A DNA stretch of 6,186 nucleotides from an uncultured Streptococcus sp. (GCF_905372115.1 NZ_CAJPNR010000067.1:1-6186), one strand, 5' to 3'. Numbered from the stretch's first letter, positions 1 through 6,183 are shown. The notes: generated by a model not told the origin, from the letters alone. A program made the numbers and translations.

Positions 1-87
1 TTTTGGAAAGAAGCACTTTTGTCAGATAGTTTGGAAGAAAGAAAAGAAAAAATTCATCAATATCTTGCTTTTGGGCTAGGAAGTTAA
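1..87 (+). CDS. C-terminal fragment of an unidentified protein (5' end outside window)
   Basis: Reading from base 1, an open frame runs for 28 codons to a TAA at 85-87. The peptide is hydrophilic and probably helical, starting FWKEALLSDSLEE and ending YLAFGLGS, with a charged stretch rich in E and K in the middle. I do not recognise the family, and so short a tail shows no domain. The codons are AT-rich. It points in the same direction as the downstream genes, and no clear terminator separates it from the insertion sequence, unless the long hairpin at 113-169 followed by a T run serves as one. It could be a chance open frame; the unbroken reading to the window edge and plausible composition make a real gene end somewhat more likely. 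Confidence 0.45.
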   Translation, partial: FWKEALLSDSLEERKEKIHQYLAFGLGS

Positions 88-112
88 GCAATTCTGTAGT
101 AAACTGTGTCAT

Positions 113-169
113 AGGAATAAATCTCTTTCTAGTAATGTTTCGCAACTCTACTATAACGGATTTATTCCT
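113..169 (+). repeat. 57-nt nested inverted repeat (long hairpin) at the 5' end of the IS200 copy
   Basis: AGGAATAAATC at 113-123 is exactly complementary to GATTTATTCCT at 159-169 (11 bp). Inside it, TAGTA (130-134) pairs with TACTA (149-153), and GTT (137-139) with AAC (144-146) around a TCGC loop, so the whole interval folds as one interrupted hairpin centred near 141. The right arm runs directly into TTTTT (169-173), so it could act as a weak terminator that blocks transcription entering the element. In Salmonella IS200 a 5' inverted repeat is known to do this. The ATG at 135 lies inside the apical part of the hairpin. It could also be a small palindromic insertion unrelated to the IS. 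Confidence 0.6.
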
Positions 170-635
170 TTTTGTGTTTACACAACTTATTTTACACTAC
201 CCAAAGTGGATGTGTAAATATCACAGTGTGTTTACACCTAAGTATAGACGAAAAGTCATCTATAATCAATATCGAAACAGTTTGGGTGAAATATTCCACC
301 GATTATGTAGTTATAAAGGTGTTGAAATTATTGAGGGTCACTTAATGCCAGATCATGTACATATGTTGGTAAGTATTCTACCGAGGATAAGTGTTTCTAG
401 TTTTATGGGGTATTTAAAAGGTAAAAGTGCTCTCATGATGTTTGATAAGCACGCCAATCTAAAATATAAGTTTGGGAACCGACATTTTTGGGCGGAAGGC
501 TATTACGTGAGTACAGTAGGACTTAATGAAGCCACAATTAAGAAATATATCCAAGAACAGGAAAAGCATGATATAGCGTTGGATAAATTGAGTGTAAAAG
601 AATATGAGGATTCCTTTAGGGATAGTGGTAAGTAA
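135..635 (+). CDS. tnpA: IS200-like Y1 (HUH) transposase TnpA, aberrant N-terminus
   Basis: This is a single-strand DNA transposase that cuts and joins the ends of its own element through a 5'-phosphotyrosine link. The family core begins at KWMCKYH (residue 24) with the strand VFTPKYRRK. The metal-binding HUH motif is HVH at residues 74-76 within GHLMPDHVHML, and the catalytic tyrosine is Tyr138 in KKYIQEQ. From residue 24 onward, about 143 residues, the length and order match the family, whose members are usually about 150 aa. Residues 1-23 do not: typical members read roughly SLxHT(K/R)W before this point, while here the segment is LILHYPKW, preceded by residues encoded within a hairpin. 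Neither ATG135 nor an alternative GTG174 has a visible ribosome-binding site. HSVF in place of the usual HIVF and ILPR in place of IPP(K/R) are further departures. The family call is firm; the start and activity are doubtful. Confidence 0.85.
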   Translation: MFRNSTITDLFLFVFTQLILHYPKWMCKYHSVFTPKYRRKVIYNQYRNSLGEIFHRLCSYKGVEIIEGHLMPDHVHMLVSILPRISVSSFMGYLKGKSALMMFDKHANLKYKFGNRHFWAEGYYVSTVGLNEATIKKYIQEQEKHDIALDKLSVKEYEDSFRDSGK

Positions 636-637
636 TG

Positions 638-660
638 CAAACACCTCTTTGAGAGGTTTG
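638..660 (+). repeat. Stem-loop directly after the tnpA stop
   Basis: ACCTCT (643-648) pairs with AGAGGT (652-657) around a TTG loop, and CAA/TTG can extend the base at 638-640/658-660 past a two-base bulge. It begins 3 nt after the transposase stop codon. No T run follows, so it is unlikely to be a Rho-independent terminator; protection of the transposase mRNA 3' end or part of the structured right-end region are alternatives. Confidence 0.6.
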
Positions 661-697
661 TGACGAGTCAAGAGCAATGAGGCTTGAACAAAGTGAA

Positions 698-721
698 AGC
701 CAGCGTCTTTAGGCGCTGGCT
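698..721 (+). repeat. Stem-loop in the IS200 3' region
   Basis: AGCCAGCGTC (698-707) pairs with GGCGCTGGCT (712-721), giving 10 bp with one T-G wobble and a TTTA loop. It is GC-rich compared with the surrounding element, which suggests that the structure is selected. No T run follows. Confidence 0.65.
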
Positions 722-729
722 GGTGATGT

Positions 730-742
730 GGGCTTATAGCCC
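730..742 (+). repeat. Small stem-loop in the IS200 3' region
   Basis: GGGCT (730-734) pairs with AGCCC (738-742) around a TAT loop. It is short and could arise by chance, but it lies between two stronger hairpins with only 8 and 7 nt between neighbours. Confidence 0.5.
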
Positions 743-749
743 TGGGACA

Positions 750-772
750 AACCACCCGTTAGACGGGTGGTT
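750..772 (+). repeat. Right-end hairpin of the IS200/IS605 element
   Basis: AACCACCCGT (750-759) and ACGGGTGGTT (763-772) form a perfect 10-bp stem with a three-base TAG loop. Subterminal hairpins of this kind are what the Y1 transposase binds at each end of IS200/IS605 elements, and cleavage is expected a few bases 3' of the stem, near the TTATGATG at 771-778. A matching hairpin is not seen at the left end. Confidence 0.75.
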
Positions 773-834
773 ATGATGTCCTTTTGTTTTTTAGGAAAAA
801 TTGGGAACAAATAGAGGAAGATTTTGTGTATTTG

Positions 835-843
835 TGATAAAAT
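835..843 (+). promoter_or_regulatory. Extended -10 promoter element of ligA
   Basis: TGATAAAAT contains the extended TG dinucleotide one base before a -10 hexamer TAAAAT (838-843; consensus TATAAT). No good -35 box is found 16-18 bp upstream, where the sequence is GAGGAAGA-like, but extended -10 promoters can work without one. The expected start of transcription, about 7 nt after the hexamer, falls at or next to the ATG at 850. It lies about 55 nt beyond the likely right end of the insertion sequence, so the promoter is host sequence. Confidence 0.45.
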
Positions 844-849
844 AGAAGT

Positions 850-2808
850 ATGAAAGAAAGAATGTCAGAATTAGTAGAATTGCTCAATCGATACGCCCAT
901 GAATATTATACGGCAGATAGGCCAAGCGTATCGGACAGCGAGTATGACAGACTCTATCGTGAGTTAGCGGAGTTAGAAGAAAAGTACCCAACCGATATCC
1001 TGCCTGACAGTCCGACGCATCGGGTGGGCGGGAAGATTTTAGAAGGATTTGAAAAATATCCACACCAGTATCCTCTCTTTAGTTTGCAGGATGCTTTTTC
1101 ACGTGAAGAATTACTAGCCTTTGACCAGCGGGTTCGCAAGGAATTTCCACAAGTTTCTTATCTTTGTGAACTCAAGATTGATGGGCTCTCTATTTCCCTG
1201 ACCTATGAAAATGGAATCTTGGTAGCAGGAGCGACTCGGGGGGATGGTTCTGTTGGTGAAAACATTACTGAAAATCTCAAGCGAGTCAAAGATATTCCAC
1301 TGACTTTGAAAGAACCGCTGGACATTACGGTTCGCGGAGAGTGCTATATGCCCAAGGCATCCTTTGATGCGGTCAATCAGCTGCGACAGGAAAATGGTGA
1401 GCCTGAGTTTGCCAATCCCCGCAATGCGGCAGCAGGAACCTTGCGCCAGCTCGACACAGCAGTTGTGGCCAAGCGCAATCTAGCAACCTTCCTTTACCAA
1501 GAGGCCAGTCCGACTCAGGTTGGCAGCCAAGAAGCCGTCTTAAACAAGCTGGCAGATTTGGGCTTTTCAGTCAATCCTACACATATTCTGGCGGATTCTA
1601 TCGAAGCAGTTTGGGAGTTTATCGAAAAGATTGCTCAGGGGCGAGACAGTCTTCCTTATGAGATTGACGGTATTGTCATCAAGGTCAATGACTTGGCGGT
1701 GCAAGAGGAGCTTGGCTTTACTGTCAAGGCACCCAAGTGGGCCATTGCCTATAAGTTTCCGGCTGAGGAAAAGGAAGCCCAGCTTCTGTCTGTTGACTGG
1801 ACAGTGGGGCGGACGGGAGTTGTGACTCCGACAGCCAATCTGACGCCAGTGCAGCTAGCGGGAACGACTGTCAGCCGAGCAACTTTGCACAATGTGGACT
1901 ATATTGCGGAGAAGGATATTCGTCAGAAAGACACCGTTATCGTCTATAAAGCGGGAGATATTATTCCTGCTGTCTTGCGAGTGGTGGAGTCCAAACGTGT
2001 CTCAGAGGAGCCTCTGGAAATACCAAGCCACTGTCCGAGCTGTGAGAGTGAGCTGGTACATTTTGAAGATGAAGTGGCTCTGCGCTGCATTAACCCGCTC
2101 TGTCCAGCCCAAATCAAGGAGGGCTTGATTCACTTTGCCAGCCGGGATGCCATGAACATTACTGGTCTTGGTCCAGCGGTAGTAGAGAAGCTCTTTGCTC
2201 AAAATCTAGTCAAGGATGTGGCTGGAATCTATCGGCTGACGGTAGAAAATTTACTAGAACTAGAGAACTTTAAGGAAAAATCAGCAAATAAATTGTATAC
2301 TGCTATTCAAGCTTCCAAGGAAAACTCGGCTGAACGCCTCTTGTTCGGCTTGGGGATTCGCCATGTGGGAAGCAAGGCTAGTCGGATTTTGCTGGAGAAA
2401 TTCCATGATATTCCTAAGCTGTCTCAGGCCAGCCAAGAAGAAATTGCGGCTATTGACAGCCTTGGAACTGTGATTGCCCAAAGCCTGCATACCTATTTTG
2501 AGCAGGAAGGCTCTCAGATTCTTTTGGCGGAACTGCAGGAATCAGGTGTGAATCTGGACTATCTGGGTCAAAAGGCCGCAGCTGATGCAGCCCTATCAGG
2601 TATGACGGTTGTCTTGACTGGTAAATTACAAAAATTGACACGCAATCAAGCCAAGGAAAAATTGCAGAGTCTGGGTGCTAATGTTTCTGGATCTGTTTCT
2701 AAAAAAACGGATCTGGTAGTGGCTGGCCAAGATGCCGGCAGCAAGCTAGACAAGGCTCAGGAGTTAGGAATTGAAATTCGGGATGAAGATTGGCTTGATA
2801 GCTTATGA
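850..2808 (+). CDS. ligA: NAD+-dependent DNA ligase LigA
   Basis: LigA seals nicks with 3'-OH and 5'-phosphate ends in replication and repair, using NAD+ to adenylate itself. The 652 residues fit the streptococcal family length. In order: the NAD-specific Ia domain (YAHEYY at 15-20 and SDSEYDRLY at 28-36), adenylation domain with the KIDG motif (Lys109 is the nucleophile) and RGDG (130-133), OB fold (about 315-390, including TVGRTGVVTPTA), a four-cysteine zinc site (Cys395, Cys398, Cys413, Cys418), helix-hairpin-helix repeats (about 430-575), and a C-terminal BRCT domain (about 580-652) with its conserved Trp648. Nothing is missing. ATG850 is chosen to match family members; ATG862, which follows purine-rich GAAAGAAAGA, is a real alternative giving 648 aa, since ATG850 has no well-spaced ribosome-binding site. 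It heads the block with the lipid kinase gene 9 nt downstream. Confidence 0.97.
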   Translation: MKERMSELVELLNRYAHEYYTADRPSVSDSEYDRLYRELAELEEKYPTDILPDSPTHRVGGKILEGFEKYPHQYPLFSLQDAFSREELLAFDQRVRKEFPQVSYLCELKIDGLSISLTYENGILVAGATRGDGSVGENITENLKRVKDIPLTLKEPLDITVRGECYMPKASFDAVNQLRQENGEPEFANPRNAAAGTLRQLDTAVVAKRNLATFLYQEASPTQVGSQEAVLNKLADLGFSVNPTHILADSIEAVWEFIEKIAQGRDSLPYEIDGIVIKVNDLAVQEELGFTVKAPKWAIAYKFPAEEKEAQLLSVDWTVGRTGVVTPTANLTPVQLAGTTVSRATLHNVDYIAEKDIRQKDTVIVYKAGDIIPAVLRVVESKRVSEEPLEIPSHCPSCESELVHFEDEVALRCINPLCPAQIKEGLIHFASRDAMNITGLGPAVVEKLFAQNLVKDVAGIYRLTVENLLELENFKEKSANKLYTAIQASKENSAERLLFGLGIRHVGSKASRILLEKFHDIPKLSQASQEEIAAIDSLGTVIAQSLHTYFEQEGSQILLAELQESGVNLDYLGQKAAADAALSGMTVVLTGKLQKLTRNQAKEKLQSLGANVSGSVSKKTDLVVAGQDAGSKLDKAQELGIEIRDEDWLDSL

Positions 2809-2810
2809 GG
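2807..2810 (+). promoter_or_regulatory. Ribosome-binding site of the lipid kinase gene, overlapping the ligA stop codon
   Basis: GAGG at 2807-2810 overlaps the last two bases of the ligA TGA stop and lies 7 nt before ATG2818. This fixes the start of the downstream gene and suggests translational coupling with ligA. Confidence 0.7.
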
Positions 2811-2817
2811 CTGAAGT

Positions 2818-3768
2818 ATGAAGGATAAGATTAAACGAGCACGATTGATTTATAACCCGACTTCGGGACAGGAAATTATTAAGAAAAACATTGCGGAAGT
2901 TCTGGATGTTTTGGAGGATGTGGGCTATGAAACCAGCGCCTACCAAACCACTCCAGCGCCTCTTTCTGCTCAAAAAGAAGCTGAAAGGGCAGCAAAAGCA
3001 GGATTTGATTTGATTATTGCTGCAGGCGGCGACGGTACCATCAATGAGGTAGTTAATGGCGTGGCGAATCTGGATGAACGGCCTAAACTGGCCTTTATTC
3101 CAACTGGCACAACCAACGATTATGCGCGTGCTCTGAAGATCCCCATGGGAGACCCCGTAGCGGCAGCCCGCATCATCGAAAAGAACCAGACCATTAAGAT
3201 GGATATTGGCCGAGCCTATGGTAACAAGTATTTTATCAATATTGCGGCAGCTGGAACCCTAACAGAGCTGACTTACAGTGTCCCTAGCGAGGTCAAATCC
3301 CGCCTAGGCTACTTTGCTTATGTCGCAGAAGGAGCAAAAAAGCTCCCTCGCTCTAAGTTCCGCAAGGTCCGTATCAAGCATGACCACGGTGTCTTTGAAG
3401 GGAAGATTTCGCTCATGTTTGCGGCTCTGACCAACTCTATTGGTGGTTTTGAAAAGCTAGCGCCAGATACTAAATTAGACGACGGGAATTTTACCTTGAT
3501 TTTGGTCAAGACAGCCAATCTCTTTGACATGCTGAGTCTGATGATGCAGGCTATCAATGGCGGTCAGCACGTTGGCGATATCAATGTAGAATACCTCAAA
3601 ACAAGCAAGCTGCAGCTGGAAGTTTTAGATAAAAAAGGTCCATTTATGCTGAATTTGGATGGAGAATACGGCGGCGATACGCCTGTTGAACTGGAAGTGC
3701 TGCACGGACATTTGGAATTTTTTGCCAATATCGATGAAATCAGTCAGACAGCCCTTTCAATAGAATAA
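2818..3768 (+). CDS. dgkB: Diacylglycerol kinase, soluble DgkB/YegS-type lipid kinase
   Basis: In Gram-positive bacteria, DgkB phosphorylates diacylglycerol left over from lipoteichoic acid synthesis to phosphatidic acid with ATP, returning it to phospholipid synthesis; it acts at the inner face of the membrane without crossing it. Visible marks of the family are the NPTSG strand-loop (13-17), the nucleotide-binding GGDGT motif (70-74) followed by NEVVNG, the PTGTTND motif (95-101), KMDIG (127-131), KLDDGNF (219-225, acidic metal-site residues) and NLDGE (279-283), where Glu283 matches the catalytic base of staphylococcal DgkB. No signal peptide or membrane helix is apparent. The 316-residue length is close to the family's usual value. 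It sits 9 nt after ligA and 23 nt before pulA. The fold and kinase class are firm; substrate is inferred, and YegS-like relatives can use other lipids. Confidence 0.88.
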   Translation: MKDKIKRARLIYNPTSGQEIIKKNIAEVLDVLEDVGYETSAYQTTPAPLSAQKEAERAAKAGFDLIIAAGGDGTINEVVNGVANLDERPKLAFIPTGTTNDYARALKIPMGDPVAAARIIEKNQTIKMDIGRAYGNKYFINIAAAGTLTELTYSVPSEVKSRLGYFAYVAEGAKKLPRSKFRKVRIKHDHGVFEGKISLMFAALTNSIGGFEKLAPDTKLDDGNFTLILVKTANLFDMLSLMMQAINGGQHVGDINVEYLKTSKLQLEVLDKKGPFMLNLDGEYGGDTPVELEVLHGHLEFFANIDEISQTALSIE

Positions 3769-3791
3769 TTTTAGATAAGAGATGAAAGAAC

Positions 3792-6089
3792 ATGCTAGAC
3801 TATAAAGTCTTAGTCCATTACCACAATCCTACTGGAGATTATTTCTCCTATGATATGTGGCAGTGGCAAATAAACCAATGGGGAAAGGAAGCAGCCTTTT
3901 CCAAACTTGATTATTTTGGTATTCAGGGGGAATTATCATTTCAAACCTGGGAGCCCTTAGATCACGCTCATGTGGTTATCAAACGTTCAGACTGGTCTAG
4001 CCAGTCATGTGACTATCATATTGATTTGTTGCCTCCTCATCTGGTGACGGAAATTTGGCTGATTGAGGGAGATGCTCAGGTTTATTATTCCCTGCAGGCT
4101 GCAACGACAAGTCACCAGTATTCACGCCGGCGTCCGCATAACTTTGATATGGCCCTGAGAACAGACTATTTCGATGAATGCTGGGGATATCAAGGCTGGT
4201 TGGGACACCGCCAGACAGACGGCGCACATACTTTCAAAGTTTGGGCACCGACAGCTAAGAAGGTGGAATTAGTAGTCTACGAATCGGCTGACAATCAAGC
4301 TCCTGTTTATAAAATCTTCCCAATGCAAAAAGGAGACCGATATTCTCACGACCATAAGGAAAATACCATCGGTGTCTGGTCAGCTGAAATAGCAGAAGAT
4401 TTGACCGGCAAAACTTATCACTATCATGTTAGCTTTGAATACCGCAATTTTTATACTCGCGATCCTTATACTGTTGCGACCAGTCCAGACGGCAAGCGCT
4501 CAGCGATTCTTGGAGCGGATGAGACAGAAGTAGCTGGTTTTCAGGCTCGACAAGGCAAAGAAGCCGTCTGGCGTTTGGACAATCCAAATCAGGCAGTGAT
4601 TTATGAGATGCACATTCGGGATTTGACCAAGTCGGAGACTTCAGGCGTGGATAGTCAGCTGCGTGGGACCTTTTTGGGAGCTTGTCAAAAAGGAACTACC
4701 AATCATTTAGGGCAAAAAACAGGTTTTGACTATATCAGTGATTTAGGCGTTAATGTTGTCCAACTTCAGCCCGTGTCTGATCGTCACAAGGACTATGATG
4801 AAAATGGAGAGCTGATCTACAACTGGGGCTATGACCCGCAGAATTATCATGCTCCAGAGACTAGCTTTTCCAGCAATCCTGATGACCCAGCGCAGGCTAT
4901 CCGTGATTTGAAAACGATGATTCAGGCCTACCATGATGCGGGAATCTCTGTGACACTGGATGTTGTTTACAATCACATCTACTCGACCTATGATTCGGCT
5001 TTTCAGGCTATAGTACCGGATTATTACTATCGGATGAATCCTAACGGCTCTTTCCAAAATGGAACCGGAGTGGGGAGTGAGACGGCCAGCGAGCACGAGA
5101 TGTTTCGCAAGTTTATGATTGACTCTCTCCTGTACTGGGTAGAGGAGTTCAATGTAGATGGCTTCCGCTTCGACCTAATGGGAATTCATGATGTGGAAAC
5201 GATGAATGCCATCCGTCAAGCTATGGATGAGGTGGATCCACGAATCCTGCTCTATGGAGAAGGCTGGGATATGGGAACGGGCCTGAGACCAGAAGACAAG
5301 GCTAAGAAGGACAATGCTTATCAGTTGCCGCGGATTGGATTTTTCAATGATACAGAGCGGGATGCTGTCAAAGGAGCAGAAGTTTATGGCGGCATCAAGG
5401 CTGGCTTTGTCAGTGGTCAGGCGACGGAGGATATCGTCGCTAAGTCTATTCTTGGCAGCAGTGAGCTAGGCAGCTATCGCAGTCCTGATCAAGTCCTTAA
5501 CTACGTGGAGGCACACGATAATTTCAACCTGCATGATTTGCTTGTGGAGCTGCATCCTGATGATGATATTCTGACTCGCACCAAGCGGATTGAGTTGGCA
5601 ACTGCCATGAATCTCCTCATGCAAGGTATGGCATTCATGGAGGTTGGACAGGAATTTTCCCGCACTAAGCTTGTAGCTACGGGGGAAGACGGCCAAGTCC
5701 TGCATAGCGATCGCGAAAGGGCTATGAACAGCTACAATGCGCCAGATGCAGTCAATCAGGTGAATTGGGATATTTTGCAGGACCATCAAGAGAGTATTGA
5801 TTTTATCAAGGACATCATTCGTCTCAAGACAAGCTGCAAGGCCTTTTCTTATCAGGCTTATGAAGATATTTACAAGCATGTCTTTGTTCAATCAGCAGAG
5901 CAGGGCAGTGGTTTGATTATCTTTGAGATTAAGGATGACAAGCATTATCAAGTCATTTTTAATGCCAGCGGGCTTCCTTACTATCTGCCTAATGCAGACA
6001 AGCTGCGTCTCATAGTGGGCAATAGCCGTCATAAGAAGCCTTTCTATGTTGAAAATCTGACGGTTTCTGTTTTTGAAGTTATTCAATAA
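3792..6089 (+). CDS. pulA: Type I pullulanase (glycogen/alpha-glucan debranching), cytoplasmic
   Basis: This enzyme hydrolyses alpha-1,6 branch points in pullulan, glycogen-derived limit dextrins or imported maltodextrins. Domain order: a CBM41-like starch-binding domain at about 5-105 (starting VHYHNPTGDY, with aromatic residues Trp23, Trp25 and Trp30), a CBM48 at about 135-230 (TFKVWAPTAKKVEL), then the GH13 barrel. The type I pullulanase signature YNWGYDP is at 343-349. Catalytic regions: DVVYNH (390-395), GFRFDLMG (457-464, nucleophile Asp461), YGEGWD (488-493, acid/base Glu490) and YVEAHDN (571-577, Asp576). A beta-rich C-terminal domain follows from about 685. There is no signal peptide or LPXTG anchor, which separates it from the surface pullulanase SpuA and points to intracellular glycogen turnover. 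The ribosome-binding site is weak (AAGAG or GAAAG before ATG3792). It is the last gene before a strong terminator; no glg genes are in the window. Confidence 0.95.
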   Translation: MLDYKVLVHYHNPTGDYFSYDMWQWQINQWGKEAAFSKLDYFGIQGELSFQTWEPLDHAHVVIKRSDWSSQSCDYHIDLLPPHLVTEIWLIEGDAQVYYSLQAATTSHQYSRRRPHNFDMALRTDYFDECWGYQGWLGHRQTDGAHTFKVWAPTAKKVELVVYESADNQAPVYKIFPMQKGDRYSHDHKENTIGVWSAEIAEDLTGKTYHYHVSFEYRNFYTRDPYTVATSPDGKRSAILGADETEVAGFQARQGKEAVWRLDNPNQAVIYEMHIRDLTKSETSGVDSQLRGTFLGACQKGTTNHLGQKTGFDYISDLGVNVVQLQPVSDRHKDYDENGELIYNWGYDPQNYHAPETSFSSNPDDPAQAIRDLKTMIQAYHDAGISVTLDVVYNHIYSTYDSAFQAIVPDYYYRMNPNGSFQNGTGVGSETASEHEMFRKFMIDSLLYWVEEFNVDGFRFDLMGIHDVETMNAIRQAMDEVDPRILLYGEGWDMGTGLRPEDKAKKDNAYQLPRIGFFNDTERDAVKGAEVYGGIKAGFVSGQATEDIVAKSILGSSELGSYRSPDQVLNYVEAHDNFNLHDLLVELHPDDDILTRTKRIELATAMNLLMQGMAFMEVGQEFSRTKLVATGEDGQVLHSDRERAMNSYNAPDAVNQVNWDILQDHQESIDFIKDIIRLKTSCKAFSYQAYEDIYKHVFVQSAEQGSGLIIFEIKDDKHYQVIFNASGLPYYLPNADKLRLIVGNSRHKKPFYVENLTVSVFEVIQ

Positions 6090-6110
6090 GTTATTAGCTA
6101 CATGAAAAGC

Positions 6111-6137
6111 GGCTCTTTGTCAACTGTAGTGGGTTGA
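6111..6137 (+). repeat. Sequence resembling a terminal inverted repeat of an ISL3-family element
   Basis: The interval starts GGCTCTTTGTCAACTGTAGT and ends GGGTTGA; TCAAC and GTTGA within it can pair. From memory it resembles the ends of ISL3-family (IS1167/IS1193-type) elements common in streptococci, but I cannot check this here. No transposase is seen. If it is a left terminus, the element would extend rightwards out of the window; it may equally be a solo remnant or a short dispersed repeat. Confidence 0.35.
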
Positions 6138-6153
6138 TGAAAAGTTATAATCT

Positions 6154-6183
6154 GGAGAGGACTAAATCAGTCCTCTCCTTTTT
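6154..6183 (+). terminator. Rho-independent terminator downstream of pulA
   Basis: GGAGAGGACT (6154-6163) and AGTCCTCTCC (6169-6178) form a perfect 10-bp stem with a five-base loop, followed immediately by five T residues (6179-6183). It lies 65 nt after the pulA stop and would end the ligA-dgkB-pulA transcript. The stem is symmetric, so it could also work on a convergent transcript only if an A run preceded it, which is not the case. Confidence 0.9.

Larger units (their letters stand above)
113..780 (+). mobile_element. IS200/IS605-family insertion sequence (TnpA only, no TnpB); left end uncertain
   Basis: The element is recognised from its Y1 transposase gene and from the structured 3' region ending in a perfect 10-bp hairpin (750-772), which is the usual form of the right end in this family. 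These elements move as single strands, have no terminal inverted repeats and make no target duplication, so the ends cannot be read from repeats. I place the right end near 778-780 and the left end no further left than about 113, where a long inverted repeat begins; the left limit is a guess. The element lies between an unidentified upstream gene and the ligA promoter, in the same orientation as ligA, and is visibly more AT-rich than the genes downstream. The odd 5' region of the transposase suggests an old or damaged copy. Confidence 0.75.

Noticed and set aside
459..755. 98-codon open frame on the - strand, antisense to the end of tnpA and its 3' region
   Set aside because: It overlaps the conserved transposase coding sequence and the hairpin-rich tail, has no recognisable motif and no evident ribosome-binding site. 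It is a reading-frame shadow.
801..829. Possible -35/-10 pair upstream of ligA using TTGGGA at 801-806
   Set aside because: No -10-like hexamer lies 16-18 bp downstream; the distance to TAAAAT at 838 is 31 bp. The extended -10 alone is the better candidate.
4743..5096. 117-codon open frame on the - strand inside pulA
   Set aside because: It is antisense to the region holding YNWGYDP and DVVYNH, whose conservation explains the sequence; no start signal is visible.
5466..5891. 141-codon open frame on the - strand inside pulA
   Set aside because: It lies antisense to the catalytic and C-terminal part of a clearly real GH13 enzyme, and the peptide resembles no family I know.
6102..6116. Catabolite-responsive (cre-like) site ATGAAAAGCGGCTCT after pulA
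   Set aside because: The central CG is offset by one base from the consensus and the right half does not match; it also lies downstream of the gene.
6117..6151. Promoter formed by TTGTCA (6117-6122) and TATAAT (6146-6151)
   Set aside because: The spacing is 23 bp, too long for a normal promoter, and the predicted transcript would start within the terminator stem.
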